A stretch of 64,000 bases of DNA from Syntrophobacter fumaroxidans MPOB (GTDB taxonomy: Bacteria; Desulfobacterota; Syntrophobacteria; Syntrophobacterales; Syntrophobacteraceae). The stretch spans positions 3,460,001 through 3,524,000 of the forward strand of contig NC_008554.1 of assembly GCF_000014965.1 (NCBI RefSeq), given 5' to 3'. Shown here piece by piece: positions 1-9,019 of this stretch (positions within the stretch are counted from its first letter, which is position 1; the number at the start of each line of letters is the position of its first letter). The notes beneath the pieces are model-generated. The model did no database searches. It saw nothing but the letters and a program-made list of their open reading frames with translations, and was not told where the DNA came from. The translations under genes and the position numbers were made by a program.

Positions 1-1
1 A

Positions 2-706
2 ATGGCCTCCCTGGGGCAACTCGCGGCAGGCGTGGCCCACGAGATCAACAATCCGCTGACCGGGATCATCTTCTTCTCCAAGCTCGTGCTGGACACCCTC
101 GAAAAGGATGATCCCAGGCGTGAGAACCTCGCGGCAATCTTCGAAGACGCCAAACGATGCGGCAAGATCGTCACAAATCTGCTGGCCTACAGCAGGCAGG
201 CAAATCCCGGTACCGAGGTCCTCCACATCCACACGCTCCTCGAGCACAGCCTCAATCTCATCAGGGATAGGAAAGCCTTCATGCACATTCGCGTCGTCAA
301 GGAGCTCTCCAGGGAAATGATGTTGATCAGGGGCGACAGGGACCAGCTGAGTCAGGTGATCGTCAATCTTGTCATGAACGCCCTGGATGCCATGGACCGT
401 AGAGGCACGCTCACTCTTCGCACCTTTCGGGATAAATCGGCGAAGAAGGCCTGCCTCGAGGTCTCCGACACAGGCGGCGGGATTCCGGCCGATAAGCTCT
501 CCGTCATTTTCGATCCATTCTTCACCACCAAGAAACCGGGAAAGGGCACGGGGCTGGGACTGAGCACAGCCCAGAAGATCGTCACGGAAAATGGGGGCAA
601 CATCCGGGTGAAAGAAACGGGCCGCAGCGGAACCACCTTTTTGGTGGAATTTCCCCTTTTTGTGACCGCCGATGAAGATCATGCCGGCCGATGCGAGCCT
701 TCGTGA
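2..706 (+). CDS. Sensor histidine kinase, C-terminal part (5' end outside window)
   Basis: This is the catalytic core of a two-component sensor kinase; the gene is cut by the window start, so input domains are not visible. The HisKA dimerisation/phosphoacceptor domain is at the beginning, with His13 of the visible part in GVAHEINNPL. A HATPase_c domain follows, with an N-box (NLVMNALDAM), a G1 box (DTGGGI), an F-box (FDPFFTTK) and a G2 box (GKGTGLGLS). The H-box type is like NtrB/PAS-linked kinases, so a PAS or membrane sensor is probably encoded upstream. No response regulator follows directly, so its partner is unknown. The kinase call is firm; its signal is not inferable. Confidence 0.9.
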   Translation: MASLGQLAAGVAHEINNPLTGIIFFSKLVLDTLEKDDPRRENLAAIFEDAKRCGKIVTNLLAYSRQANPGTEVLHIHTLLEHSLNLIRDRKAFMHIRVVKELSREMMLIRGDRDQLSQVIVNLVMNALDAMDRRGTLTLRTFRDKSAKKACLEVSDTGGGIPADKLSVIFDPFFTTKKPGKGTGLGLSTAQKIVTENGGNIRVKETGRSGTTFLVEFPLFVTADEDHAGRCEPS

Positions 707-789
707 CGATCGAGTGTCGCGGCAGGCAACGAAATGCCTGCATCGGGAAGGGAGGCCCTTTTTTCGATCGCGGCCTTTCATATTGAGCC

Positions 790-953
790 GCGTTCACGGT
801 AAGATTACACCGCACCCGTTCGCCGGGCTGGGCGGAGGGCGTGTCACGCCGTGTCCCTGCGCCGCAGAGACCGTCCGCAGGGGTGAGCCGACGGACGCCG
901 CAAGGGAAGGGCTTTATGCCGTCCCGTGAATGTTATCGTCTTACCGTGAACGC
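790..953. repeat. 164-bp element bounded by 14-bp perfect inverted repeats
   Basis: The gene-free 707-1050 stretch holds this element. Its left end GCGTTCACGGTAAG (790-803) is the exact reverse complement of its right end CTTACCGTGAACGC (940-953). The interior is GC-rich and contains a further hairpin at about 904-925 (GGGAAGGGCTTTATGCCGTCCC-like, loop TTTAT). A near-identical hairpin core, GGGCTTTATGCC, recurs at 18537-18548. It could be a MITE-like element or a structured leader of the downstream cysteine desulfurase gene. No target duplication is obvious. Confidence 0.6.
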
Positions 954-1050
954 TGGTTCGTATCAGTGGATCACCCCGGCGGTTTCGCCCCTTGACAAGC
1001 CGCCGGCTCGATGTTGTAGTTCAGCGAACACCGAACGAACCCCGGGGAGC

Positions 1051-2190
1051 ATGAATTTGAAGCCGATATACCTCGACTACAACGCCACGACACCCATCGA
1101 TCCGGCAGTCGCCCGCGCCATGCTGCCGTACATCCACGAACATTTCGGCAACCCGTCGAGCCGGCACGCGTACGGGGTGACGGCCTGGAACGCGGTGCAG
1201 AAGGCGCGGGGGCAGATCGCCGAAATGCTCCATTGCGCCCCGGAAGAGATCGTCTTCACCAGCGGGGGCACCGAATCCAACAACCACGCCATAAAGGGCA
1301 TCGCCTTCGCCAACCGCGCCAGGGGCAATCACATCATCACCTCGGTTATCGAGCACCCGGCCGTTCTCGAGGTGTGCGATTACCTGGAGTCGCTCGGTTT
1401 CCGGGTGACCCGCCTCCCGGTCGACCGTCACGGTCTCGTGGACCCGCGCCGGGCGGAAGAGGCCATCACGCCCGAGACGATCCTCGTCACCGTCATGCAC
1501 GCCAACAACGAGGTGGGGACCATCGAACCCATCGCGGAGATCGCCGCCATCGCGCGTCGCCACGGCGTGCCCATGCACACCGATGCCGCCCAGTCCATCG
1601 GAAAGATACCGGTCCGGGTGGATGAGCTCGGGGTGGATCTTCTTTCCGTGGCCGGCCACAAGCTCTACGCGCCGAAAGGCGTCGGTGCGCTCTATGTCCG
1701 ATCCGGGCTCACCCTCGAGAAATTCGTCCACGGGGCGGGCCACGAGCTGAACCGGCGCGCCGGAACGGAAAACGTGATCCATATCGTGGGCCTGGGGGAG
1801 GCCTGCGCCATGGTTCATCGGAACATCGAAAGCTTTGGGGAGCATCTGCGGAAGATGCGCGACAGGCTGGAAAACGGGCTCCGCGTCCGGTTTAGCGGCC
1901 TGAGAATCAACGGCCACCCCTCCTTGCGGCTGCCGAACACATCGAGCGCGGGCTTCAGGGGGCTCAAGGCCGATCTCGTGCTCTCGCGGCTCGAAAATGT
2001 TGCGGCCTCCGCGGGGGCCGCCTGCCACAGCGACGGCGTGGTGGTGTCCGCCGTCCTTAACGCGATGGACATACCGCCCGAATATGCCGCGGGGACGATC
2101 AGGTTTTCCGTGGGGCGGGCCACGACCGCCGAGGAGATCGATCGGGCGGTCGAATACATCGCCGCCGCGGTCGAAGCGTCGACTTCCTGA
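1051..2190 (+). CDS. NifS/IscS-family cysteine desulfurase
   Basis: PLP-dependent enzyme of 379 aa that removes sulfur (or selenium) from cysteine (selenocysteine) to give an enzyme-bound persulfide for Fe-S clusters, thiolation or selenium metabolism. Visible features are the N-terminal YLDYNATTP, the EIVFTSGGTESNN PLP-binding segment, HTDAAQS (PLP aspartate), the Schiff-base lysine in SVAGHKLYAPKG, and the active-site loop cysteine in SAGAACHS. Start chosen at ATG 1051 after GGGGAG; the frame stays open further upstream, but those residues are not conserved-looking. It stands alone, with no IscU/NifU or IscR beside it, so its dedicated pathway is uncertain. The loop Cys context (AACHSDG) is like standalone NifS-like proteins rather than housekeeping IscS. 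Confidence 0.92.
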   Translation: MNLKPIYLDYNATTPIDPAVARAMLPYIHEHFGNPSSRHAYGVTAWNAVQKARGQIAEMLHCAPEEIVFTSGGTESNNHAIKGIAFANRARGNHIITSVIEHPAVLEVCDYLESLGFRVTRLPVDRHGLVDPRRAEEAITPETILVTVMHANNEVGTIEPIAEIAAIARRHGVPMHTDAAQSIGKIPVRVDELGVDLLSVAGHKLYAPKGVGALYVRSGLTLEKFVHGAGHELNRRAGTENVIHIVGLGEACAMVHRNIESFGEHLRKMRDRLENGLRVRFSGLRINGHPSLRLPNTSSAGFRGLKADLVLSRLENVAASAGAACHSDGVVVSAVLNAMDIPPEYAAGTIRFSVGRATTAEEIDRAVEYIAAAVEASTS

Positions 2191-2346
2191 TTTCCCACTG
2201 CACCGTCGGCGGGCTTCAGCAGGTCGATCGGGGTGAGAATTGGTGGTCCTGATTTACCGGGCACCGCCGGCGGGCAGGCCATGATATCCCGGAAACCCAG
2301 GTCGCAGGCATCCACGACCATAATCCCGCTCCCCCCGTGCGCACCG

Positions 2347-3840
2347 CTACGATTCACGCTCCCATCCGCCGCCAAGGGCCTTGTAGAGCGCGATCAGGTT
2401 GGTGGTCAGCGTACGGTTGCTCAGCGCCAGTCCCTCCTCGGTCAGGTAGAGGGACCGCTGGGCGTTGAGAACGTTGAGGAAGTCGATTTTTCCCACGAGA
2501 TACAGCCGCATGGACAAGTCCACGGCCTTTCGGTTGTGGGCCACGGCCTCCGTCAGGGACCGGTTGTGCTCCTGTTCCTTGGCGTAGGCGGTCAGGGCGG
2601 TCTCCACGTCCTTGAGCGCGGTGAGGATGGTCTTGTCGTAGGCGAGCAAGGTTTGTTCCTGCACGGCGTTTTGCACTTCGATATTGCACTGGATCCGGCC
2701 GGCGGTGAAAATCGGCCACGACACGGTGGGACCGAGCGACCAGAAACGGTTGCTCAGGTTCGCCAGGGTGTTGAGGTCCGCGCTCATGAGCCCCATCGAA
2801 CCGGTGAGGGCGAATTTCGGGAACAGGTCGGCGGTGGCGACTCCGATGCGGGCCGTGGCGGCATGGACCTGGGCTTCGGTTCTTCGGATGTCGGGGCGCC
2901 TGCGGATGAGATCCGAGGGCAACCCGACGGGCACCTCCGGCGGAATGGGCGGAATCGGCCCGTCGTCCGAAAGCTCGTCGAGAAGGGCGGCGGGCGGTTG
3001 CGCCAGCAGCAGGCCCAGGCTGTAGATCGTCGCCCGTATCGAGGATTCGAGGATCGGGATCTGCGCTTCCGTCGTCGACGCCTGCGCATCCGCGTTGGCT
3101 ACGTCCAGGGCGCTCACGAAACCCGCCTGCCAGCGCTTCCTGGTGATGCCGGCGGTGTGCTTCTGCGACGCGAGGTTTTTCCGGGCGATGAGCAACTGGG
3201 CCTGAAGCCCGCGAAGGGTAACGTATTCGGTCCCGACCTCGGCCGCCATCGACACCAGCACATCCCGGCGGTCCTCCACGGCGGCCTTGAGGTCGGCGTC
3301 GGATGCCTCGATATTTCGTCGAGTGCCGCCGAAGAAATCGAGTTCCCAGGAGGCGTCGAACCCCACCTGGAACAATTCGCGCGGGGTAGCGGCCGCACCT
3401 GCGGCGGTGGTCCCTCCGCCGGAGGAAGACACGGTTCCGGGACTGCCGCGGCTGTAATTGTAGGAGGCGCCTGCATCGATTTCCGGAAACAGTCCGGAAG
3501 CCGCCACGCCGCGTGTGGCCCTGGCCTGCCGGATGCGGGCCTGAGCCTGGCGAACATCGAGGTTCGCGGTGATGGCCCGCTCGATGAGCGAGGTGAGCAC
3601 CGGATCGTCGAACGCTTTCCACCAGTCGATCAGCCGCGCCGGCTCCCCGGTCGTGACGCTCGGCTCACGCGTCGCGCCGGCGGTCACTCCCGTGTACGCG
3701 CCGGGCGGATCGCTTTTGGGCCGGTGAAAATCGGGCCCCACCATGCAGCCCGCAAGCAGGAACCAAACCGCCGGCAACAGCAGCGGTGCCAAGCGCGTGA
3801 TCACCGACCGGCTCCGAATGCGATTCGCAAGAGATGGCAT
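2347..3840 (-). CDS. Outer-membrane efflux lipoprotein (NodT/OprM family)
   Basis: Outer-membrane channel component of a tripartite efflux pump, 497 aa. It has an N-terminal lipoprotein signal with lipobox LAGC (LLPAVWFLLAGCMVGPDF), followed by the GPDFHRP motif typical of the NodT/CusC/OprM family, and two repeated OEP regions rich in alanine and glutamine coiled coil. The start at 3840 has a strong GGGAGGGGGG Shine-Dalgarno about 9 nt upstream; an in-frame ATG at 3867 lies upstream of that site and is less likely. It follows macA and macB on the same strand after a 278-bp gap, so it probably supplies the TolC-like exit duct for that ABC pump. Confidence 0.92.
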   Translation of the reverse strand: MPSLANRIRSRSVITRLAPLLLPAVWFLLAGCMVGPDFHRPKSDPPGAYTGVTAGATREPSVTTGEPARLIDWWKAFDDPVLTSLIERAITANLDVRQAQARIRQARATRGVAASGLFPEIDAGASYNYSRGSPGTVSSSGGGTTAAGAAATPRELFQVGFDASWELDFFGGTRRNIEASDADLKAAVEDRRDVLVSMAAEVGTEYVTLRGLQAQLLIARKNLASQKHTAGITRKRWQAGFVSALDVANADAQASTTEAQIPILESSIRATIYSLGLLLAQPPAALLDELSDDGPIPPIPPEVPVGLPSDLIRRRPDIRRTEAQVHAATARIGVATADLFPKFALTGSMGLMSADLNTLANLSNRFWSLGPTVSWPIFTAGRIQCNIEVQNAVQEQTLLAYDKTILTALKDVETALTAYAKEQEHNRSLTEAVAHNRKAVDLSMRLYLVGKIDFLNVLNAQRSLYLTEEGLALSNRTLTTNLIALYKALGGGWERES

Positions 3841-4118
3841 GCGGATCTTCCCCCCTCCCGATTTCACACCAGGTTACCTGGAAAACAGACTCCCGGGTGA
3901 GCCTGTTTTCATGCTTCGCATGTGAGGCCGGCGCCATGGGCAACCGGGTTCAAGACGGCGGCACTGGACATTCCCCGGAGGTTGCGGTCAACTGTCGTTA
4001 TCCGCGACGCCGGCGCACAACCGTCGCCTGCGCGGGGGCCGGACGTCCCGCTCCGCTCGAAGCGGCAATCCGCCGCCGCGTTCAACGCGGCCCGGAATGA
4101 ATCACGCCTCCGGCACGA

Positions 4119-6266
4119 TCACTCGTAGCGCAGGGCCACGATGGGATCCAGCCTGGAAGCCTTCCAGGCCGGATAGTAGCCGAAGACGATGCCCACGGTG
4201 GCGGAAACGCCGACGGCGGCGAGTATGGCATCCAGGGACAGTTCCGTGGGCCAGTTCAGCAGCACCGTCACCAGGTGGGATATGCCCCGCCCCACGAGAA
4301 TGCCGACGGCGCCGCCAAGAAAGCACAACAGAACCGCCTCGAACAGGAACTGCTGCAAAATATTCTTTGCCCGCGCTCCGACGGCCATCCGCAGGCCGAT
4401 CTCGCGCGTTCTCTCGGTCACCGAGACCATCATGATGTTCATGATTCCCACCCCGCCGACAATGAGGGAGATGAGCGCGACGGCAAGAAGCAGCTTGGTC
4501 ATCATGGTGGCCGTCGAAGCCAGGGTCTTGGTCATCTCCGTCATGTCCCGGACGCTGAAATCGTCCGGCTCGCCGGGGCGGAGCCGGTGCCGCTCCCTGA
4601 GCACCTCGCCGATCTGGCGAATGGCGGCCCGGGTCCCGCTCGTCGACCGGATTCCGACAAGGATCTGATCGACGTTGGTGAAGCGCACCGGCAGAGGCGT
4701 GTCGAAGGCCTGGGTCGTGGAAATTTCGGGATAGAGCACCACCTTCTCGGTGGGGTACAGGTTGCTGAGCGAGTTGACCTGGTCCGTAATCGAGGCGGAG
4801 GAGGTCGAGGCGGCGCTCTGGTTGACGTTGGCCAGGCTCGAGCCGGTCACGCGATACTTGATGGCGGTCCACGGCGCCAGCAGGAGGTCGTCCTGGTCCA
4901 TGCCCATCATGTTGGCCCCCTTCGGGCTGAGCACGCCGATCACCTTGAAGGCGACGTTCTTTATCCGCACCTCCAGGCCGATGGGATTTTCCCCCTGGAA
5001 CAATTCGTCCACCAGTCTCTGGCCGAGAACGCACACCTTGCTGGCGTTGCGGACGTCGCGCTCGGTGAACACATCGCCCTCGGCCAGAGGCCATTCACGA
5101 ATTTCCAGGAAGGTCGGAGTCGTGCCGTAAATGCCGGCGGGCACCCAGTTCCGGGACCCGTGCACCACCTGCGTCCGCGCCCTCACAATCGGCGCGGCGG
5201 CAAGCACGGCCGGGCATTCGTTCACGATTGCCTCGCTGTCCTGGGGGGTCATGGTCATGACGCTGCCGCCCCCGAAGCTCACCCCTCCGCTCGCCGCCGT
5301 GCCGGGCAGAAGCGCCAGGGTGTGCGCCCCCATACTGGCGATGGTTCTCTGTATGGCCGTGGACGACCCGCGTCCGATCTCCATCATGGCGATGACCGCC
5401 GCGACGCCGATAATGATGCCGAGAGTGGTCAGGGCCGCGCGGAGCACGTTGCGGCGCAGACTGCTCAGGGCCGTGTGCAGGGACCGGCGGAATTTGTCCA
5501 GGTCCCCTCTCCGCATGGCGGAATGCACCGGTTTCGACTGCGCCGGGGCCGCCTTCGATACCTGGGGCATGTCCCCGACGGCCCCGGATTCCGGCTCTAT
5601 CACGCCGTCTCGGATGCGCACGATGCGCCTTGCGCATTGGGCGACGCTCGGGTCATGCGTCACCAGGATGATGGTGACCCCCTCTTCTTCGTTCAGTCGC
5701 TGGAATACGCGCAGGACTTCCTCGCTGGTGGCGGAATCGAGGTTGCCGGTGGGTTCGTCGGCAAACAGCAGGGACGGGTTATTGATGAGCGCCCGCGCGA
5801 TGGCCACGCGCTGCTGCTGTCCCCCGGACAGCTGCGACGGCTCGTTGTCGAGATGTTCACCGAGCCCCATGCGCGTCAACAATGCCCCGGCCCGTTCGCG
5901 GCCATTCTGATCCGAGACGCCTCCGCCCGCATACGAAAGAGGCATCATCACATTCTCGACCGCGCTCATCCGCGGCAACAGGTTGAAATTCTGAAACACG
6001 AAACCGATTTTCCGGTTTCGCAGCGCGGCGCGCTGGTCGGGCGTCAGATCCACCACGTCCTGTCCGTCGAACCGGTAGTGGCCGGATGTGGGACGATCGA
6101 GGCATCCCAGGATGTTCATGAGGGTGGTCTTGCCCGATCCCGAAGTGCCCATGAGCGCGACGAAATCCCCGGGGGAAACCTTGAGCGAGATGCCCCGCAG
6201 CACGGGCACGTCGATTTCGCCCAGGCGGTATGTTTTGCGAATGTCTTGCAGTTCGATGAGGTCCAT
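4119..6266 (-). CDS. macB: MacB-like ABC transporter, fused ATPase-permease
   Basis: Inner-membrane mechanotransmission ABC transporter of 715 aa, somewhat longer than classical MacB (about 650). The N-terminal ATPase has Walker A GTSGSGKT, signature LSGGQQQR and Walker B LLFADEPTGNLDS. It is followed by a MacB_PCD periplasmic domain after the first membrane segment (LGIIIGVAAVIAMMEIG) and a C-terminal FtsX domain with three membrane helices. The linker between ATPase and first helix (about residues 225-265) is Pro/Ala/Lys-rich. It lies 145 bp downstream of macA and upstream of the outer-membrane factor, all on the minus strand, forming a full tripartite exporter for macrolide-like compounds, lipopeptides or toxins. 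Actual substrate unknown. Confidence 0.93.
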   Translation of the reverse strand: MDLIELQDIRKTYRLGEIDVPVLRGISLKVSPGDFVALMGTSGSGKTTLMNILGCLDRPTSGHYRFDGQDVVDLTPDQRAALRNRKIGFVFQNFNLLPRMSAVENVMMPLSYAGGGVSDQNGRERAGALLTRMGLGEHLDNEPSQLSGGQQQRVAIARALINNPSLLFADEPTGNLDSATSEEVLRVFQRLNEEEGVTIILVTHDPSVAQCARRIVRIRDGVIEPESGAVGDMPQVSKAAPAQSKPVHSAMRRGDLDKFRRSLHTALSSLRRNVLRAALTTLGIIIGVAAVIAMMEIGRGSSTAIQRTIASMGAHTLALLPGTAASGGVSFGGGSVMTMTPQDSEAIVNECPAVLAAAPIVRARTQVVHGSRNWVPAGIYGTTPTFLEIREWPLAEGDVFTERDVRNASKVCVLGQRLVDELFQGENPIGLEVRIKNVAFKVIGVLSPKGANMMGMDQDDLLLAPWTAIKYRVTGSSLANVNQSAASTSSASITDQVNSLSNLYPTEKVVLYPEISTTQAFDTPLPVRFTNVDQILVGIRSTSGTRAAIRQIGEVLRERHRLRPGEPDDFSVRDMTEMTKTLASTATMMTKLLLAVALISLIVGGVGIMNIMMVSVTERTREIGLRMAVGARAKNILQQFLFEAVLLCFLGGAVGILVGRGISHLVTVLLNWPTELSLDAILAAVGVSATVGIVFGYYPAWKASRLDPIVALRYE

Positions 6267-6411
6267 TTCGTTTCTTTCCGGAAGCTCGAACCCTCGTCGC
6301 CGAATGGTTCGATCACGCCGGGCGGCACGCTCCAGCGGCAGTCACGCCGATTCCCTTCCCCCATATTTTTCAATGAATGCAGGGGAAACACGGATAACCC
6401 GCGGCCGGGGG

Positions 6412-7746
6412 TTATCTTCGGAACAGCTTCGGCGTAAACGGGCTGGCGGGCGTCGAGCCGCCCGGCGTCTCCCTGGGTTGCTCTCCCGTCACAACCTGCA
6501 TTCCTTCCTTGAGTCCGTTGCCTTCGACTTCCGTGCTTGTCCCGTCGGTCACACCCACGCGCACCGGGATCGGCTTCACCGATCCGTTCGCCAGGACCCA
6601 GATCGTGCCGCGCCGCTCCTCTTCCCGGTCCTTTTCGGTCTGCGCCGCGGCCCCGCCGGCCCCGCTTCCCTGCCGGTCCTGTCCCTGCCGGCCCGGCCGA
6701 TCCGCTTGAGCCGCCTGATCGGGCTCCTTGCTCCACCTCAGGGCCGCATTGGGCACCATCAGCACGTTGTCGCGCCGGCTCAGCATGAATTTCACGTTTG
6801 CGGTCAGGTACGGCAGCAGTCGGCCGTCGGAATTGTCCGTGAGGACCTCCACCGTGTAAGTGACCACGTTCTGGGTCATTGCGGCGTTCAACCGCACCTT
6901 GCCCACCTCACCCTGAAACACCTGGCCGGGGTAGGCGTCCACCGTGAAGACGACCGCCTGGCCGGGAACGATGTTCCCGATGTCCGCCTCGTTCACCGCA
7001 ACCCAGACCTGCAATCGCTTGAGATCCTTTGCGATCAGGAACAGGCTGGGGGCATTGAGGCTCGAAACGACCGTCTGGCCGATGTTGACCCGGCGGTCGA
7101 TGATCACTCCCCGGACGGGAGACCGGATCGTACAGTAGTCCAGGTTCTGCTGCGCTTTCGTCATGACGGCCTGGGCCTGGGAAACTGCATTCTGCGCCTG
7201 CAGGATTGAAGCCTTGGCCACTCCCACATTGGCCTTGGCAACCTCATAGGCCGACTGGGCGGCATCGAAATCACTCTGCGACAACGCCTCGGAAGGCCCC
7301 AGTTTCTTCGCCCGGTTCCAGTCGCGTTCCGCCTGGAAGAGCTTGGCCTGCATCTGCACGAGGTCGGCCTCGGCCCGGATCACCGCCGCCTTGGACTGCT
7401 CGACCTGTGCCTTGGTCGTGGCGACGTCGGCGGCGTATAGGGAGCTGTCGATTCGAGCCAGAACCATCCCCTGCTCGACGATCGAGCCGTAGTCGATGGT
7501 CTTGCCTGAACCGTCCTGTCCGAATTCCAGGATTCTCCCCGCCACCTGCGCTCCCACGTTCACCACTTCTTCCGGTTCCACCGTGCCCGTCGCGCTGATG
7601 GTCGCCACCAGGTCGCCCCGCTTCAAGGCGACCGTTCGGTACTGGACCGACTGTGCGTCGTTGCCCTGCGCGAGCCATGATGCCAGGTAACCCACGACGG
7701 CCAGTACGATCAATCCGAGAACACCCCGCTTGACGTAACGTCTCAT
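6412..7746 (-). CDS. macA: MacA-like periplasmic adaptor (HlyD/RND membrane-fusion protein)
   Basis: Membrane-fusion protein of 444 aa linking MacB to the outer-membrane channel. It has a single N-terminal membrane anchor (GVLGLIVLAVVGYLASWLAQ), a barrel-sandwich/lipoyl half at GDLVATISATGTVEPEEVV, a long alpha-helical hairpin (about residues 100-190, AQVEQSKAAVIRAEADLVQ), a second lipoyl half at YCTIRSPVRGVIIDRRVN, then the beta-barrel and membrane-proximal domains. An insertion around residues 345-375 (QADRPGRQGQDRQGSGAGG) is low complexity and not typical of MacA. Start is preceded by GGAGGG. First gene of the efflux operon, so the promoter should lie in 7747-7900. Confidence 0.93.
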   Translation of the reverse strand: MRRYVKRGVLGLIVLAVVGYLASWLAQGNDAQSVQYRTVALKRGDLVATISATGTVEPEEVVNVGAQVAGRILEFGQDGSGKTIDYGSIVEQGMVLARIDSSLYAADVATTKAQVEQSKAAVIRAEADLVQMQAKLFQAERDWNRAKKLGPSEALSQSDFDAAQSAYEVAKANVGVAKASILQAQNAVSQAQAVMTKAQQNLDYCTIRSPVRGVIIDRRVNIGQTVVSSLNAPSLFLIAKDLKRLQVWVAVNEADIGNIVPGQAVVFTVDAYPGQVFQGEVGKVRLNAAMTQNVVTYTVEVLTDNSDGRLLPYLTANVKFMLSRRDNVLMVPNAALRWSKEPDQAAQADRPGRQGQDRQGSGAGGAAAQTEKDREEERRGTIWVLANGSVKPIPVRVGVTDGTSTEVEGNGLKEGMQVVTGEQPRETPGGSTPASPFTPKLFRR

Positions 7747-8707
7747 CTCGAAGTTCCCTCTTCCCTCCAGGCGTCAACTTGCACCGCCGGCCCCCGCAGC
7801 CGGGAACGCCGGTTTGCCGGAACACGCCGACGACTACCGGCTTCGATAAGCCCGCAAACCCCCGAGCGGCCAAAACTCACAATTGGTAAGTCCGTCCATT
7901 GCCGCTCAAGGTTACATTTATCCCCGAATATTTTGCAAAACAAATCCGTCGGCGCTGCACAACCTCGGCATCCCGAGGGAGAGACTCCTCGAAGGGCTCG
8001 CCCCCATGCACCTTTGTTCTCCACCAAGGCTGGAATCCGGTGTGTTTCCTGATTGGCCGGCAAAGGTTATCTCCGAAAGACACCGAACCGGGACACGCTT
8101 GCGATGCCGGGACGGAACGACATCCCGGAATATAAGTCTATCCTCAAAGCGACGGCAAGCAAAGGCCCCGCGCCCTCTCCGAGGCGTTTCCCGGCATCGG
8201 ACAGGCGGCCCGGTCCCCTCCCTCGCGGGAAAGCGCGGCCGTCACACCGGTGCAAACCGGACACCGGGCAGCCTTCAGGCTCCTGGTTTTCCATTCCTGC
8301 AAAGATATACCTCGGGCCGGCACACGTTCAGCTTTTGCTGTGAGCTCCCGGCTCAGGGCTGTTGGAGGAAACGACAACAGGCCGTGCCGTCATTCGTCGA
8401 ATGACCGCCCGGGATGTGGGGGCCATGGTCCCGTGCTCACTCTCCACCATCGCATTGAACCGATTTACGGCATGAAAATGCTGTGTCCCACCCTGGAATA
8501 CCCTTTGGACCCTATTATTTTTGAAGAGGCAAGGAATTGTTATCCAGTTGACAACTCATGAGAGCGTGCCCATTTTGTGAACCAAGCCTCGTCTCAGTTG
8601 AATACCGTTTCGGAAATCGACGGCGAGTAACGGAGTCCCGCTCCGCGCCGGCAGTGAAGCTCGCCGTAGCCACTATTGTATGGATTCTGTACCCGAACGG
8701 ATAATCG
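7747..8707. other. Long intergenic region between divergent operons
   Basis: There is no convincing gene in these 961 bp; open frames on both strands are short and Arg/Pro/Ser-rich. It separates the minus-strand macA operon from the plus-strand NosL/ABC operon, so both promoters are expected here. A TTGACA hexamer lies at 8548-8553, but the matching -10 is weak. A structured dispersed repeat occupies about 8280-8365 (listed separately). Confidence 0.6.
8280..8365 (-). repeat. Dispersed structured repeat, copy B
   Basis: Read on the minus strand this segment starts CCAACAGCCCTGAGCCGGGA, forms a CTGAGCC/AGCTCA-type hairpin and then carries GTGCCGGCCCGAGGTAT followed by an ATGGA...CCAGG tail. 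The same order and spacing of elements occurs on the plus strand at 55220-55306. Function unknown; it may be a REP-like or transcribed structured element. Confidence 0.5.
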
Positions 8708-9019
8708 ATGCGCAAATCCGATATTTTCCTGGCCTTCATGGGTGTCAATGCAGCGTTGTCCTGCCTGGTGTGGTTTCACTCCCATGCAGGAAGAAGCGCG
8801 GCTCTCGAACGGATTGAATCGCGAGCGCGACTGGTCCGGGCGCTGGAGTTGACCGATCTGTGCCTGTTCACCGAGGCGCGCTACACGAGGCATCCCACCC
8901 AGGCTGACCGGCACGCCCCGTTTCAGGACCACCCGGTGTCCCTGGAACATTTTCCGACGGGCTCCCTCATCGGCCCTCCTCAGAGAATGAGGAAAACAAA
9001 CGATGCGGCACTGGATTGA
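8708..9019 (+). CDS. Small membrane-anchored protein of unknown function
   Basis: A 103-aa protein with an N-terminal hydrophobic segment (IFLAFMGVNAALSCLVWFH) that could be a signal anchor, then a charged region (ERIESRARLVRALELTDLCL) and a disordered tail with TRHPTQADRHAP. I do not recognise the family. Its last 17 bases overlap the start of the FtsX-like permease gene, which indicates translational coupling and makes it the likely first gene of the NosL/ABC operon. No good Shine-Dalgarno precedes ATG 8708, so the exact start is uncertain. Confidence 0.6.
   Translation: MRKSDIFLAFMGVNAALSCLVWFHSHAGRSAALERIESRARLVRALELTDLCLFTEARYTRHPTQADRHAPFQDHPVSLEHFPTGSLIGPPQRMRKTNDAALD

Noticed and set aside
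2233-3900. 555-codon plus-strand frame opposite the outer-membrane factor
   Set aside because: Gly/Arg/Val-rich shadow of a high-GC gene; the minus-strand protein has a lipobox and full family motifs.
4275-6437. 720-codon plus-strand frame opposite macB
   Set aside because: Shadow frame; macB on the minus strand carries all ABC motifs.
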